A stretch of 33,410 nt of DNA from Opitutaceae bacterium (GTDB lineage Bacteria > Verrucomicrobiota > Verrucomicrobiia > Opitutales > Opitutaceae): contig JAIXVP010000130.1 of the NCBI GenBank assembly GCA_027482905.1, positions 1 to 33,410 on the forward strand. The letters are read 5' to 3'. Every line of letters starts with the position of its first letter. Within the stretch, counting starts at the first letter, position 1. Below, piece by piece: positions 1 to 8,380 of the stretch. The notes beneath the pieces were generated by a model. That model did not search any database, was not told where the DNA came from, and saw only the letters and a program-made list of their open reading frames with translations. Position numbers and translations under genes: made by a program.

Positions 1-1025
1 CGGTCGCGGGCGAGTCCGGCGATGCGGATGCCGTTGATCAAGACGATGCCGAACAAACCTAGCACGGTGAGACTTCCCAAAAATCCCTTCTCCTCGGCGA
101 TGACGGAGAAGATAAAATCATTGTGCGCGACGGCGCGCGGCAGGTAGCCCAGCTGGGCCTGCGTTCCCTCGGTCCAGCCCTTGCCGGTCAAGCCGCCGCT
201 GCCGACCGAAATGAGCGATTGGCGCTGGTTCCAGCCTATGCCCATCGGGTCGATCTTGTCCGGGGCGATGAAGCTGACGATGCGGTTGCGCTGGTAATCC
301 TTCAGCGGCACCCAGGAGACCGCCTCGTAGCGGCCGCGGTCCTTCTGGTAGGACAACTTGTTCGCATCCATGAAGTTCATGTAGCGTCCCATATCCCAGG
401 AAACCACCGCCACGAGGATCGTGAACGCGCCGAGCGCCCCCGCGAAAAAACGGGTCGAGAGCCGGGAAACGTAAAGCATGGAAAAAACCATGGGGGGCAG
501 AACGATGGCCGACTTGAGGTCCGGCTGGAGGAGAATCAGCAACATGGGCCCGCCCGCCGCAAGGGCCAACTTCCCCAAAGTGCCCAAGGATTGACGGATG
601 GAGCCCAAACGCGCCCCGACCAAAAGCGACGCGGTGGCGAACAACACCGCCGCCTTAGCCGGCTCGCTCGGCTGCACCGCCAGAATCCCGAGGTCCAGCC
701 AGCGCTGCGCCCCGTAGCGCTCCTGCCCCACCCCGGGCAGCAAGACCAAGATCAACAACAACAAGCACGCCAGGTAGAACCAGTGCCACACGCTCAGCCA
801 GAAACGGTAATCGACGAGCGAGACGACGAGGTAGACGCCCGCGCCCGCCCCCAGCCAGACGAGTTGACTGATCCAGTTGGATAGCGGGGTGGAAAACTGC
901 GCCGAGTAGATGAAGGCCACCCCGATCGCGCTCAACCCGGCGAGGGCCAGCGGCGTCCACGGATCCCAGCGCTCGCGCGTGCTGGTCTTGAAGACACTGA
1001 GGTAGGCGCTGGCGTCGCTAAGCAT
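1..1025 (-). CDS. rodA: RodA, SEDS-family peptidoglycan glycosyltransferase (3' end outside window)
   Basis: RodA polymerises lipid II into glycan strands during lateral wall growth, working in the inner membrane with a class B PBP and MreBCD. Reading the minus strand from ATG at 1025 gives 341 uninterrupted codons to the left edge, so the C-terminus is missing. Visible family marks are an N-terminal cytoplasmic stretch followed by several hydrophobic helices, the segment GAQRWLDLGILAVQPSEPAK (about residues 100-120), and near the edge the periplasmic-loop motif NDFIFSVIAEEKGFLG. The R...QPSEPAK signature is typical of RodA/FtsW/SpoVE. RodA is preferred over FtsW because of the overall form of these motifs; FtsW is the alternative. 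It is divergent from the exported-protein block that starts at 1247. Confidence 0.93.
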   Translation of the reverse strand, partial: MLSDASAYLSVFKTSTRERWDPWTPLALAGLSAIGVAFIYSAQFSTPLSNWISQLVWLGAGAGVYLVVSLVDYRFWLSVWHWFYLACLLLLILVLLPGVGQERYGAQRWLDLGILAVQPSEPAKAAVLFATASLLVGARLGSIRQSLGTLGKLALAAGGPMLLILLQPDLKSAIVLPPMVFSMLYVSRLSTRFFAGALGAFTILVAVVSWDMGRYMNFMDANKLSYQKDRGRYEAVSWVPLKDYQRNRIVSFIAPDKIDPMGIGWNQRQSLISVGSGGLTGKGWTEGTQAQLGYLPRAVAHNDFIFSVIAEEKGFLGSLTVLGLFGIVLINGIRIAGLARD

Positions 1026-1246
1026 GGGTGACGCGCAAACTCCACGCGGAGCGCCCCGGGCGCAAGTGCGGGTTGAAGGGCTGCCTTGCGGGGATGGCTC
1101 CCTTCGCCGCCAGCGAATCCACGCTCAATTGAATCCGTTCATTTTACTGGATGATTTCGGGTAGGTTTACGGACTACATTAAAAAACACCAAGGATATTC
1201 AGGTAACTACTTATCTAAATCGTAGCCGATAACCCAAAATCTGAAC
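1026..1246. other. Divergent intergenic region rodA / exported-protein block
   Basis: These 221 bp separate rodA (minus) from the secreted-protein genes (plus) and must hold promoters for both unless the genes are read from elsewhere. The half next to 1247 is visibly AT-richer (about 1130-1230) than the flanking genes. I see no convincing -35/-10 pair, operator palindrome or Shine-Dalgarno sequence. Confidence 0.4.
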
Positions 1247-1657
1247 ATGCACCGCACCTCACGCTTAACCTTGGCCATGCTGTCCTGCGCCTGCTTTTCC
1301 GCTTCTTCGCTGAACGCGGCGGACGCTCCTGTTTCTCCCCTGTCGGCTCGTTCAGACCTTGCCCTTGCCGAAACCGCCGAAGCACGCGCGGAGGACGCGC
1401 TGCTGGAACTGAAATCGCAGGGCGGCAAATCCGCCTCCAGCGACACGCTGGCCGCCGCTCACGAACGCATCCTCCTGGCCCGCGCCGCCACCGGACGCGC
1501 CAAAATCCGTCTCGCAGCCGCCACCCACCGCAGCGACCCGGAGTCTCGCGCCCTCCGCAAAGCCCTGCTGGCCGCCCCCACTCCCGAAGCCCGTCGCGCC
1601 GTCCTCGCCCGACACCTCGCCGTCGGCAAGGCGCTCGAAAATGAAACCGCCCGATAA
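1247..1657 (+). CDS. Small exported alpha-helical protein of unknown function
   Basis: This is a 136-aa protein I do not recognise. It begins with a clear Sec-type signal (MHRTSRLTLAMLSCACFSASSLNA, cleavage probably after NAADA or nearby; the two Cys do not form a clean lipobox). The mature part is about 110 residues, very Ala/Arg/Glu/Leu-rich and predicted helical, possibly coiled coil, with no Cys and no membrane segment. It is the first gene of the exported-protein block. Its end overlaps the longest possible start of the next gene by 17 bp, or lies 22 bp upstream of the preferred start at 1680, which suggests co-transcription. The antisense frames here are high-GC shadows. The reading is supported by the signal peptide and the gene spacing only. 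Confidence 0.6.
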   Translation: MHRTSRLTLAMLSCACFSASSLNAADAPVSPLSARSDLALAETAEARAEDALLELKSQGGKSASSDTLAAAHERILLARAATGRAKIRLAAATHRSDPESRALRKALLAAPTPEARRAVLARHLAVGKALENETAR

Positions 1658-1679
1658 ACGCCTTCTCCCGGCCCTACCC

Positions 1680-2588
1680 ATGCCCAATTCCGCTCCATCC
1701 ACCCCGGTGTGCTTTCGGTTGTTGATCTCGCTCGCCGCGGTCACCGCATCGATTTTCGCACAGCAAAAAGTCTCCACCACCAGCAGCTCGGTGGCGTTGA
1801 ACACCCCCCAGTTTTTGTGGTTTACGAATCAAAACGCCCTTCGCTTCGGGACCGTGTCCAACACGGCGCCATGGAGCACCGCGAACCTCGGCGCCTATAG
1901 TCTCGCCTTTGGCCAGGATGCCGAAGCGTCCGGCGCGGGCTCTTTTGCTTTTGGTCAGGGCGCCAGCGCCGCCGGTCAAAATTCCTTCGTTTTCGGCCCT
2001 TACGCTCGCGCGAGCCACTACTCGATCGCGATGGGGCAGTCCGCTTACGCCGACGTATCCTCGATCGTGCTCGGCGAAAACGGCAACGCCGATTCCGGCG
2101 GCACCCAATTGGGGGGCTCCGGCATGGCCATCGCACCCGGTGCGATCTCGCTCGGCGAAAGCTTCGCCGTCGCACCCTATTCGTTCAGCGCGGTCTACTG
2201 CGGCGGCGCCTATGGTTTCGGCTCCATCGGCATCGGCGTGGAATCGTGGGCGGAGGGCGACTATTCGGTCTCTCTCGGCGCAGGCGCCTATGCCAAGGCC
2301 TGGGGCGGCATCGCCCTGGGCATGGGCAATGTCGCCAAACGCAAAAACGGCGCCGCCATCGATTCCGAAAACCCGGCGTCGGACGACGCCATTTTCGAGG
2401 TCGCCCGGCCGGATCCCGCACTCGGCATCGATCCCGTCGGCGGCATGCCGCCGGAGCGGGGCGAAAACGCCCTGACCATCTACCGGGACGGGGACATTCA
2501 CGCGGTCGGCGCCGTGCGCGTTCCGCGCAGAGGGAATCTCTCCATGGGCGCGTTTCAGGCCAAACCCGCCGGCGTCGCCTACCCCTGA
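1680..2588 (+). CDS. Exported YadA-head-like beta-roll protein without a membrane anchor
   Basis: The product is 302 aa from ATG 1680. That start puts a hydrophobic signal segment (CFRLLISLAAVTASIFAQ) at the N-terminus; an in-frame ATG at 1641 would add 13 residues and overlap the previous gene. From about residue 65 to 220 the protein shows roughly nine short repeats of about 14 residues with alternating small residues, e.g. AYSLAFGQDAEASGAGSFAFGQ split across two units. This is the 'S.A.G..A.A.G' pattern of YadA/Hia left-handed parallel beta-roll heads, which trimerise. The segment after it (DDAIFEVARP...ENALTIYRDGDIHAVGAV) resembles the conserved tail of bacterial and phage beta-roll proteins of the 'VGNG...NALTV..DG' kind. 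The usual C-terminal 12-strand-forming YadA anchor and a long stalk are absent, so it is probably a soluble or wall-associated trimer. Function unknown. Confidence 0.72.
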   Translation: MPNSAPSTPVCFRLLISLAAVTASIFAQQKVSTTSSSVALNTPQFLWFTNQNALRFGTVSNTAPWSTANLGAYSLAFGQDAEASGAGSFAFGQGASAAGQNSFVFGPYARASHYSIAMGQSAYADVSSIVLGENGNADSGGTQLGGSGMAIAPGAISLGESFAVAPYSFSAVYCGGAYGFGSIGIGVESWAEGDYSVSLGAGAYAKAWGGIALGMGNVAKRKNGAAIDSENPASDDAIFEVARPDPALGIDPVGGMPPERGENALTIYRDGDIHAVGAVRVPRRGNLSMGAFQAKPAGVAYP

Positions 2589-2598
2589 ACCGCCCCAG

Positions 2599-5322
2599 AT
2601 GCGCGTCCGCTTTCCCCGCCTGTTTGCGTGGCCGTTGTTCCTCGGCCTGCCCCTCGTCTCCGCCCTTCATGGCGGGGGGATGATAAATCCGCCGCCCGCC
2701 GAGGGCCCGGCTTGGTGGCGCACCCGCGGTGTGCTGCTGCTTGGAGCCGAGCCCGATGACTACGCGGTGCTAAACCAGGGGCAGCTCAAGCAACTCGCCT
2801 CCGCCGCCGTTGCGGAATTGAACGCCTCCCTGCCGGGCGGGGCCGGCCCCACCTTGGCCGCCACGGTCGCTGCGTGGACGCCTCCTCCCGCCGATGCCGA
2901 CGATTACGCCGCCGTGAATCAGGGTCAGCTCAAATACCTCGCCTCGCTCATTTATGATCGGCTCGCGACCGCGGGTCTCGCCACAGGCCGGCCGTGGGAG
3001 GATTCACCCCATCAGGCCGATGACTACGCCCTCGCCAACCAAGGTCAGGCCAAGATGCTCTTCAACTTCGACGTGGCGCATCCCCGGACGCTCGGCGGCT
3101 CCTTTGCGACCACCACCATCACGCTCGATGCCGCTTCCGCCACCGGCTATCAGACGTGGATCGCCCAGTTTCCCCTCGTCACGCAGCGCGACTACCTCGA
3201 TTCACCGGCCGGCGACGGCGTCAGCAACCTGCTGAAATACGCCCTCGGCCTTTCCCCTGCTCAAAATGCCGGCACGGTGCTGCCGACGGTGGTGTTTCGC
3301 CCCGTGAACGGGGTGACGCACGCGGGCCTCGCCTTTCAATGGCCCGTCACCCTGCGACCGGAACTTGGCTATCAACTGGAAACGACGACCAATTTTAGCT
3401 CGTGGTCTGTGGTCGCAAACCCCATCGAGCTGTCGGAAACCAACGGCGTGCCCGCCGGGTTTAGGCGCATCGTGCTGCTCGATCCCGCACCCTTTTCGGG
3501 GACGATTTTTTTCCGCCTCCGGGTGACGCTAGCCCACGCCGCGGATCCGACGTTCCTGACCCTGCCCGCCAGACCGACCAACGCCCCCGGTATCTTTATC
3601 TCGGAGGGTGTTCGCCTGGGTTTCGATCTGAGCGCGCTGGCCACGTTGCCCGGGCAAATCCGGCTCTACTCCCGCCCGACGGGAGGGGGAACCGCTTGGA
3701 CGCCACTCGGACGGCTCCGTTCCGACAGCTTTCGCGAACGGCTGGGGGTCAGGTTTTTTGCCGGTAGCGCCGTTTGGCTGCCGGATACACCGGGAACCTA
3801 CGAGATTTTCGCCTCCGCCCTGGATGCCGACGGCACTCCCTTCGCCGGGAACCTGCGATCGGTCAACATCTTGGCCGATCCGGTAAGTCAGACGCGGGTA
3901 ACGGCGTTAGCGTGGTTGTGGGAAGGAGCGGGACCCGATCCCGTCTCGGGTGGCGCGGGCACCGTGAGCAATCCCTTGGTTACGTCCGGGCCGATCTCCT
4001 TTTCGATTGGGAACATCGCCGGGTTGCCTGAATCGCCCCAAACCATCGGTCGCGTCGAATACTACGACAATGGCGAGCTTTGGGGCGTGGACTACTGGGG
4101 ACCCGACTACCTGACTCTCGGTCATCCCTACTTCGACAGCCAATCCCAACTCGACAACGGGTATGGCGTGCTGGACAAGAACCTGCATGCGATCACGGTC
4201 AAGGTATACACCCCCGAAGGTTTGTTGATCGGCACGGGCGGCGCCCCCTACTACGTGCGGGTGGACTCGGGCAACCGGCGCCCCTTGCTCACCCTGCCCC
4301 CGTCGGAACTCAAAAAGACGGTCGTCGCGGGCTCACCGTTGACGATCACCGCCACCGCGACCGATCCCGACGCGGACCAAAGCGTCAAAAATTACCACTG
4401 GCAGGTGATTTGTTCGCCCGACTTTTACACCCCGACCGGTTCCGAACCATTTACCAGCAATCTAGTGGTGGATACGGCTCCCTGGCCCGCCGGTCAGTAT
4501 TTGTTAAAACTCTGGGTGACAGATTCGGTAGACGGGAAAAGCTATCCGCGCTATATCGAAGTGGAAGCCCTACCCCAGGCAGGGGCGGCAAGTCTGCCCG
4601 CCCAGCTCGCGGCCGCGATCGTCGATCCGGCGACGATCACCATCTCCAACGTGAACTATCGTGGCGTAGCCGCCGCCGCCACCACCTTTAGCGGCGGACT
4701 GGCTGCGGGCTTGGAAATGGACGAGGGGGTGGTTCTGACCGCGGGGTTGGCGGAAAAGTGGAACGCAGGGAATCGGCTTTTCAATACTGGGAGTCCAAGC
4801 CCCCACCCACTTTCATGCATAGACATCGTGATGGCCCGACAAGCCGGGGACCGCACACACGATCTGGGTCTTCTGGATTTCGATTTCCAGTGCATAAGTG
4901 GCCAGCTTGAGGTCGCCTACCAGTTTGGCTCGGAGGAATATGTAGAGTATATAGATAGTTACAATGACGCCATCCAAATTCAAATCAATGGGCGAACGGT
5001 ATCTCTCAATCCAGACGCCGAACAAGCAGTTGCCGTAAACACCGTGCACCGCTTTATTGCGAGTAGCGAGCGGGCGTCAGCAAATCCCGGTGCCGATATA
5101 GCCGCCGATCACGAGTATCTTTACTTCGACAACACCCATTTGATCGAACCCGGAAAAATCGAATACGACGGCATGGTGGTGAAGCTAAAAGCCTATATAT
5201 TCCTGAGCCCTAATCCCATGCGCCGGCATCATGCACGGCTAGGAGTGGCCGACACAAAAGATCGCGTATTTGATACCGCCCTATTTATCAAAAAACAGGG
5301 TTTCACCTCAAGCACCCCATGA
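2599..5322 (+). CDS. Large exported protein: NQGQLK repeats, PKD-like domain, choice-of-anchor L domain
   Basis: 907 aa with an N-terminal signal (RLFAWPLFLGLPLVSALHG). Three copies of a DDYA..NQGQLK motif begin at residues 53, 101 and 141 (nt 2755, 2899, 3019); I recall this motif from N-termini of large secreted verrucomicrobial proteins. A long beta-rich middle follows, with a Trp-rich segment and Ig-like strands. About 560-655 is PKD/cadherin-like, with the acidic loop TDPDADQS. About 662-907 fits the choice-of-anchor L domain: the LAAAIVDPATITISNVNY start, the strongly conserved YQFGSEEYVEYIDSYNDAI core, and the GVADTKDRVFDTALFIKK end. Choice-of-anchor domains are normally followed by a PEP-CTERM or other sorting tail; this protein stops right after the domain. 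Its TGA overlaps the next ATG (ATGA), so the PEP-CTERM protein at 5319 is translationally coupled. GC falls in the last 500 bp. Ligand unknown; probably extracellular adhesion or matrix. Confidence 0.78.
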   Translation: MRVRFPRLFAWPLFLGLPLVSALHGGGMINPPPAEGPAWWRTRGVLLLGAEPDDYAVLNQGQLKQLASAAVAELNASLPGGAGPTLAATVAAWTPPPADADDYAAVNQGQLKYLASLIYDRLATAGLATGRPWEDSPHQADDYALANQGQAKMLFNFDVAHPRTLGGSFATTTITLDAASATGYQTWIAQFPLVTQRDYLDSPAGDGVSNLLKYALGLSPAQNAGTVLPTVVFRPVNGVTHAGLAFQWPVTLRPELGYQLETTTNFSSWSVVANPIELSETNGVPAGFRRIVLLDPAPFSGTIFFRLRVTLAHAADPTFLTLPARPTNAPGIFISEGVRLGFDLSALATLPGQIRLYSRPTGGGTAWTPLGRLRSDSFRERLGVRFFAGSAVWLPDTPGTYEIFASALDADGTPFAGNLRSVNILADPVSQTRVTALAWLWEGAGPDPVSGGAGTVSNPLVTSGPISFSIGNIAGLPESPQTIGRVEYYDNGELWGVDYWGPDYLTLGHPYFDSQSQLDNGYGVLDKNLHAITVKVYTPEGLLIGTGGAPYYVRVDSGNRRPLLTLPPSELKKTVVAGSPLTITATATDPDADQSVKNYHWQVICSPDFYTPTGSEPFTSNLVVDTAPWPAGQYLLKLWVTDSVDGKSYPRYIEVEALPQAGAASLPAQLAAAIVDPATITISNVNYRGVAAAATTFSGGLAAGLEMDEGVVLTAGLAEKWNAGNRLFNTGSPSPHPLSCIDIVMARQAGDRTHDLGLLDFDFQCISGQLEVAYQFGSEEYVEYIDSYNDAIQIQINGRTVSLNPDAEQAVAVNTVHRFIASSERASANPGADIAADHEYLYFDNTHLIEPGKIEYDGMVVKLKAYIFLSPNPMRRHHARLGVADTKDRVFDTALFIKKQGFTSSTP

Positions 5323-6017
5323 AAATCCGTTTTACCACACGATTCACGCTCCCAGCTATCTTAGCCCTAACTCCGCTTTTTGGCAATAGGCTGCACGCCT
5401 TGGTTGTAGATTCATTTGTCGATGGTCCATTTTACGCCGAAACATCGATCAACAGCCCTTTGGCTACATTGCGCCAAGCGACCCTAGGGCCAAGAACGAT
5501 TCCTGCGGCGGACACGCTTCAAGGCACTGCGGATGCAAGCGAAGGTTCATTTACCTTTTACTCACACGACACGACGCCCGATGTGCCGTGGAAGAATCAT
5601 TACATTCAAATTAGCTATATTAATATAGTAGGCATTTTCGACGCCAGTCTCTACAATGCCTTCACTTTCGACTTCACCGACCTAGTCGGCACCGGCGACC
5701 TCGTCGTTGAAATCGGGTTTGGGCCGTCCATTTACAATACAACAACGCTCAGCACCCCGATCACCGAGCCGGGCTGGCTGGCGGTGCCGATGGAGGCCAT
5801 AAACTACAGCTCACGCGGCGGCGATACGCTGAATGCCTTCAAGTCGATCCACTTCACCTTCCGCGCGACCAGCCCAACCTTCGGCTTCACGCTGAATGAG
5901 ATCGCCCTCACCAAGGTGCCCGAGCCGGCCAGCGCCGCCGCTCTGCTTGGTGTCACCGTGCTTGCCGCCGCCACCCTTCGCCGCAGAAGGCGCGGCAATC
6001 GATACACGGGTATCTGA
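5319..6017 (+). CDS. PEP-CTERM sorting-domain protein, copy 1
   Basis: 232 aa. It starts with a signal peptide (basic MKIRFTTR, then the hydrophobic LPAILALTPLFGN, about 25 residues). The 170-residue mature part is beta-rich and has no recognised domain. It ends with the PEP-CTERM tripartite tail: VPEPASAAALLG, a short hydrophobic helix, then RRRRR. In this family the tail directs export followed by cleavage and sorting by an exosortase; none is encoded in the window. Unusually, eight further residues (GNRYTGI and neighbours) follow the Arg cluster. It overlaps the choice-of-anchor L gene by 4 bp. The first two thirds are AT-richer than the last third. It is paralogous along its whole length to the gene at 6224-6904. 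Confidence 0.82.
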   Translation: MKIRFTTRFTLPAILALTPLFGNRLHALVVDSFVDGPFYAETSINSPLATLRQATLGPRTIPAADTLQGTADASEGSFTFYSHDTTPDVPWKNHYIQISYINIVGIFDASLYNAFTFDFTDLVGTGDLVVEIGFGPSIYNTTTLSTPITEPGWLAVPMEAINYSSRGGDTLNAFKSIHFTFRATSPTFGFTLNEIALTKVPEPASAAALLGVTVLAAATLRRRRRGNRYTGI

Positions 6018-6029
6018 ATTTCGAAACCC

Positions 6030-6227
6030 CGCTACTTTTTTTACGCCTATGGATGCGGTAGATTCAAAACGAATGGCATGGTGGTAAAACTAAAGTCCTA
6101 CGTCTTTTTCGCCTCAAACCCTACACGCTACCGTCATGTTCGGATGGGCGTAGCTGATACAAGAGATCCATACTTCGACTCCGCCCTCTTTATTAAAAGG
6201 CAGGGTTTTACTTCAAGCACCCCATGA
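6030..6227 (+). pseudogene. Duplicated 3' remnant of the choice-of-anchor L gene
   Basis: Between the two PEP-CTERM genes, an open frame ending at TGA 6225-6227 encodes a C-terminus that matches the end of the 907-aa protein almost residue for residue. Examples are NGMVVKLKSYVFFASNP (against DGMVVKLKAYIFLSPNP) and GVADTRDPYFDSALFIKRQG (against GVADTKDRVFDTALFIKKQG), with the same terminal GFTSSTP. Similarity is strong from 6075 onward and fades upstream towards about 6030. No start codon or upstream domain is present, so it is a gene fragment. Its TGA overlaps the ATG of the second PEP-CTERM gene exactly as in the parent (ATGA), which shows that the 3' end and the following gene were duplicated as a unit. 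Confidence 0.85.
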
Positions 6228-6904
6228 AACCTCGTTTTCTAACGCTCGCCGCTGCGGGCCTACTTGGCGTCCTACCCTGTGCGGGCATGAAATCATTGGT
6301 CGTGGATACATTCACCGAGGGGCCGTTTTATCCAAATCAGACATCCATCAGCGGGCCTTTTGCGAACTCACGCCAAGTGACACTAGGACCGCGAAAGACT
6401 CCGGCTGAGGATACTCTCATGGTTAGGTCGGACCAAGGCGAAGGTTTGTTTACTTTTTACTCCCACGACACTACACCCGCAGTGCCTTGGCAAAATCTCT
6501 ATATTCAAATTTTCTATATCAATCTAGCTACATTCGACGCCAGCCCCTACGACTCCTTTGCCTTCGACTTTAGCGACCTTATCGGCACTGGCGACTTGGT
6601 CATCGAAATCGGTTTTGGTCCATCTTTCTATAACGAAACGACCTTGAGCACTCCTATCACCGAACCAGGCTGGCTAGAAGTGCCGATGGAGGCGATAAAC
6701 TACAGCCCACGCGGCGGCGATACGCTAAATACGTTTCATACGATCCACTTCACCTTCCGCGCGACCAGCCCGACCTTCGGCTTCACGCTGAATGAGATCG
6801 CCCTGACCACGGTGCCCGAGCCGGCCAGCGCCGCCGCGCTGCTCGGCGGCGCCGCCGGCGTGCTAACCCTGCTGCATCGCCGCCCCCGCCGACCGGCAGG
6901 ATAA
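6224..6904 (+). CDS. PEP-CTERM sorting-domain protein, copy 2
   Basis: 226 aa, paralogue of the protein at 5319-6017. It has a signal peptide (MKPRFLTLAAAGLLGVLPCAG) and a beta-rich body sharing long stretches with copy 1, e.g. FTFYSHDTTPAVPW and FGFTLNEIAL. The C-terminal tail is VPEPASAAALLGG, a short hydrophobic helix, then HRRPRRPAG, i.e. a standard PEP-CTERM ending without the extra residues of copy 1. The start is fixed by the signal peptide and by the ATGA overlap with the upstream gene remnant. The last 200 bp are much closer to copy 1, and more GC-rich, than the first 450 bp. Presumably exported and processed at the cell surface by an exosortase encoded elsewhere. No enzymatic function is visible. 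Confidence 0.82.
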   Translation: MKPRFLTLAAAGLLGVLPCAGMKSLVVDTFTEGPFYPNQTSISGPFANSRQVTLGPRKTPAEDTLMVRSDQGEGLFTFYSHDTTPAVPWQNLYIQIFYINLATFDASPYDSFAFDFSDLIGTGDLVIEIGFGPSFYNETTLSTPITEPGWLEVPMEAINYSPRGGDTLNTFHTIHFTFRATSPTFGFTLNEIALTTVPEPASAAALLGGAAGVLTLLHRRPRRPAG

Positions 6905-6922
6905 GTTGGCCCCGCCTGCTCG

Positions 6923-8209
6923 TCACTCCATCCCAAACGCCCGCCGCAGCTCCGCCAGCGCGCTGTCCGGCATCGGCACCAATGGACCCAGCGGGCGGCT
7001 GAGTTGCAGGGCCTCCGCCGTCGCCTCCAGCACCTCCAGCCGATCAAAAGCCTCCAGCAGGGTGCGGCCCACGATGAGCGCGCCCTCGTTTTCGATCAGC
7101 AGGACCGGACACCGCCGGATCGACATGCGCGCCGCCAGCGCCTCCGCGTCCCGCGCCACGCAGGCGAAGGGCACTTTCGGCGCATCCCCTAGCACCAGAT
7201 AACTTTCCGGGATAGTGCGGCTGGAGAAGTCCGCCGCCGACATACAGAACGCGCTCGCGCACATCGGCTGCGCGTTAATTACCGCGCCGACATCCGGATT
7301 CGCCGCGTAGATGAGCCCGTGCAGGCGGCTGACCCGGCTGGCGCGTTTGCCCGCCTCGGCGGCTGTCGCCGTCGCCCGGACGAGGCTGCCCGGCTGCAAG
7401 TTGAGCCGATCCCGCCGGCGTGGCGTGATCACAAACCCGTCGGCGTCGAGCCGGGCCGAGATCGCACCCGCCGTGCTGATCATCAGGCGCTGGCGGTAGG
7501 CGCGGTGCGCAAAGGCGCAAACTTCGCCGCGCAGCTCGCGTTCGCGGTGGGTCACCGGCGCCGGGGCGAGCTCGCCCATCTCGGGCACGGCGAGCCCGGC
7601 GAGGTTGTTCTCCGGCAGGGTGCGCAGGCCGCCCAAGGCCGAGGCGCGAATCACGGTTTGGGCGACAAACTCGAGGGTCTCGAAGCGTTGAAACGCCTCC
7701 GCCAGATCGCGCCCGCCGATCACGACGCCGTGGTTCTCCAGCATCACGCAGTCCGCGCCGCCGGCGAAGGCCTCGGCGATTTTCGCCCCGAGCTCCTCGC
7801 TGCCCGGACAGGCGTAGGCGGCGTAGGCGATGCGCCCGCAAAGCTGGTGGCCGTGGGTCTGCACCCGCGTCTCGGGCAGGCGGCGCACGATGCTAAAGGC
7901 GACCAGCGCGCCGGGATGCGCATGGACGATGGCCTTGAGATCGGGCCGGCGCCGGTAGATTTCGCGATGGAAGGGAAACTCGGAGGACGGTGGATGCAGG
8001 CCCTCGCGGGTGCCGTCGGCCGCCACCCGCACGATGTCGGCGGCGCGCAGGGAGCCCTTGTCCACCCGCGAAGGCGTTATCCAGATGGAGCCGTCGGGAT
8101 CGAGGATGGAGAGATTTCCCCCTGAGGTGGTCGTCATGTGGTAGCGATAGATGCGGTCCATCGTCGCCACCATTTCGTCGCGGGGATGCAGCCAATTCTG
8201 GGAGTCCAT
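6923..8209 (-). CDS. Tandem class II aldolase/adducin-type protein, second domain degenerate
   Basis: 428 aa from ATG 8209, chosen because the class II aldolase homology begins there. Residues 1-200 form a complete class II aldolase domain. They have the acid/base Glu77, the Zn ligands His96 and His98 in VHAHPG, and His160 in ENHGVVIGG, spaced as in L-fuculose-1-phosphate aldolase. Such enzymes cleave or epimerise phosphorylated sugars, or act as a decarboxylase or dehydratase. Residues 220-428 repeat the same fold ([33 protein letters not shown]), but all three His ligands and the Glu are replaced (Asn312, Gln314, Glu375, Val293). The second half is therefore probably structural or regulatory. 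The substrate cannot be predicted. The gene is divergent from the cyclophilin gene, and no kinase or isomerase lies nearby. Confidence 0.85.
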   Translation of the reverse strand: MDSQNWLHPRDEMVATMDRIYRYHMTTTSGGNLSILDPDGSIWITPSRVDKGSLRAADIVRVAADGTREGLHPPSSEFPFHREIYRRRPDLKAIVHAHPGALVAFSIVRRLPETRVQTHGHQLCGRIAYAAYACPGSEELGAKIAEAFAGGADCVMLENHGVVIGGRDLAEAFQRFETLEFVAQTVIRASALGGLRTLPENNLAGLAVPEMGELAPAPVTHRERELRGEVCAFAHRAYRQRLMISTAGAISARLDADGFVITPRRRDRLNLQPGSLVRATATAAEAGKRASRVSRLHGLIYAANPDVGAVINAQPMCASAFCMSAADFSSRTIPESYLVLGDAPKVPFACVARDAEALAARMSIRRCPVLLIENEGALIVGRTLLEAFDRLEVLEATAEALQLSRPLGPLVPMPDSALAELRRAFGME

Positions 8210-8380
8210 GCGGACGAGTTTCCGCGTCACTCGCCGGGGGGTCAAAGCCTTGCCAATCCGCGCCCCGGCTTGGCCAAAAAACGCCCACGCCGCCCACACC
8301 TTGGCAACCTTCCCCGCCGGGCGAGGTCGGATTCGACACCGCGCCTCCCCCACCCCACCCTCCTTTCCCGCTCCCCACCC

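Noticed and set aside
123-884. Plus-strand open frame of 253 codons at the left end
   Set aside because: Antisense to rodA, whose minus-strand translation shows the full set of SEDS motifs.
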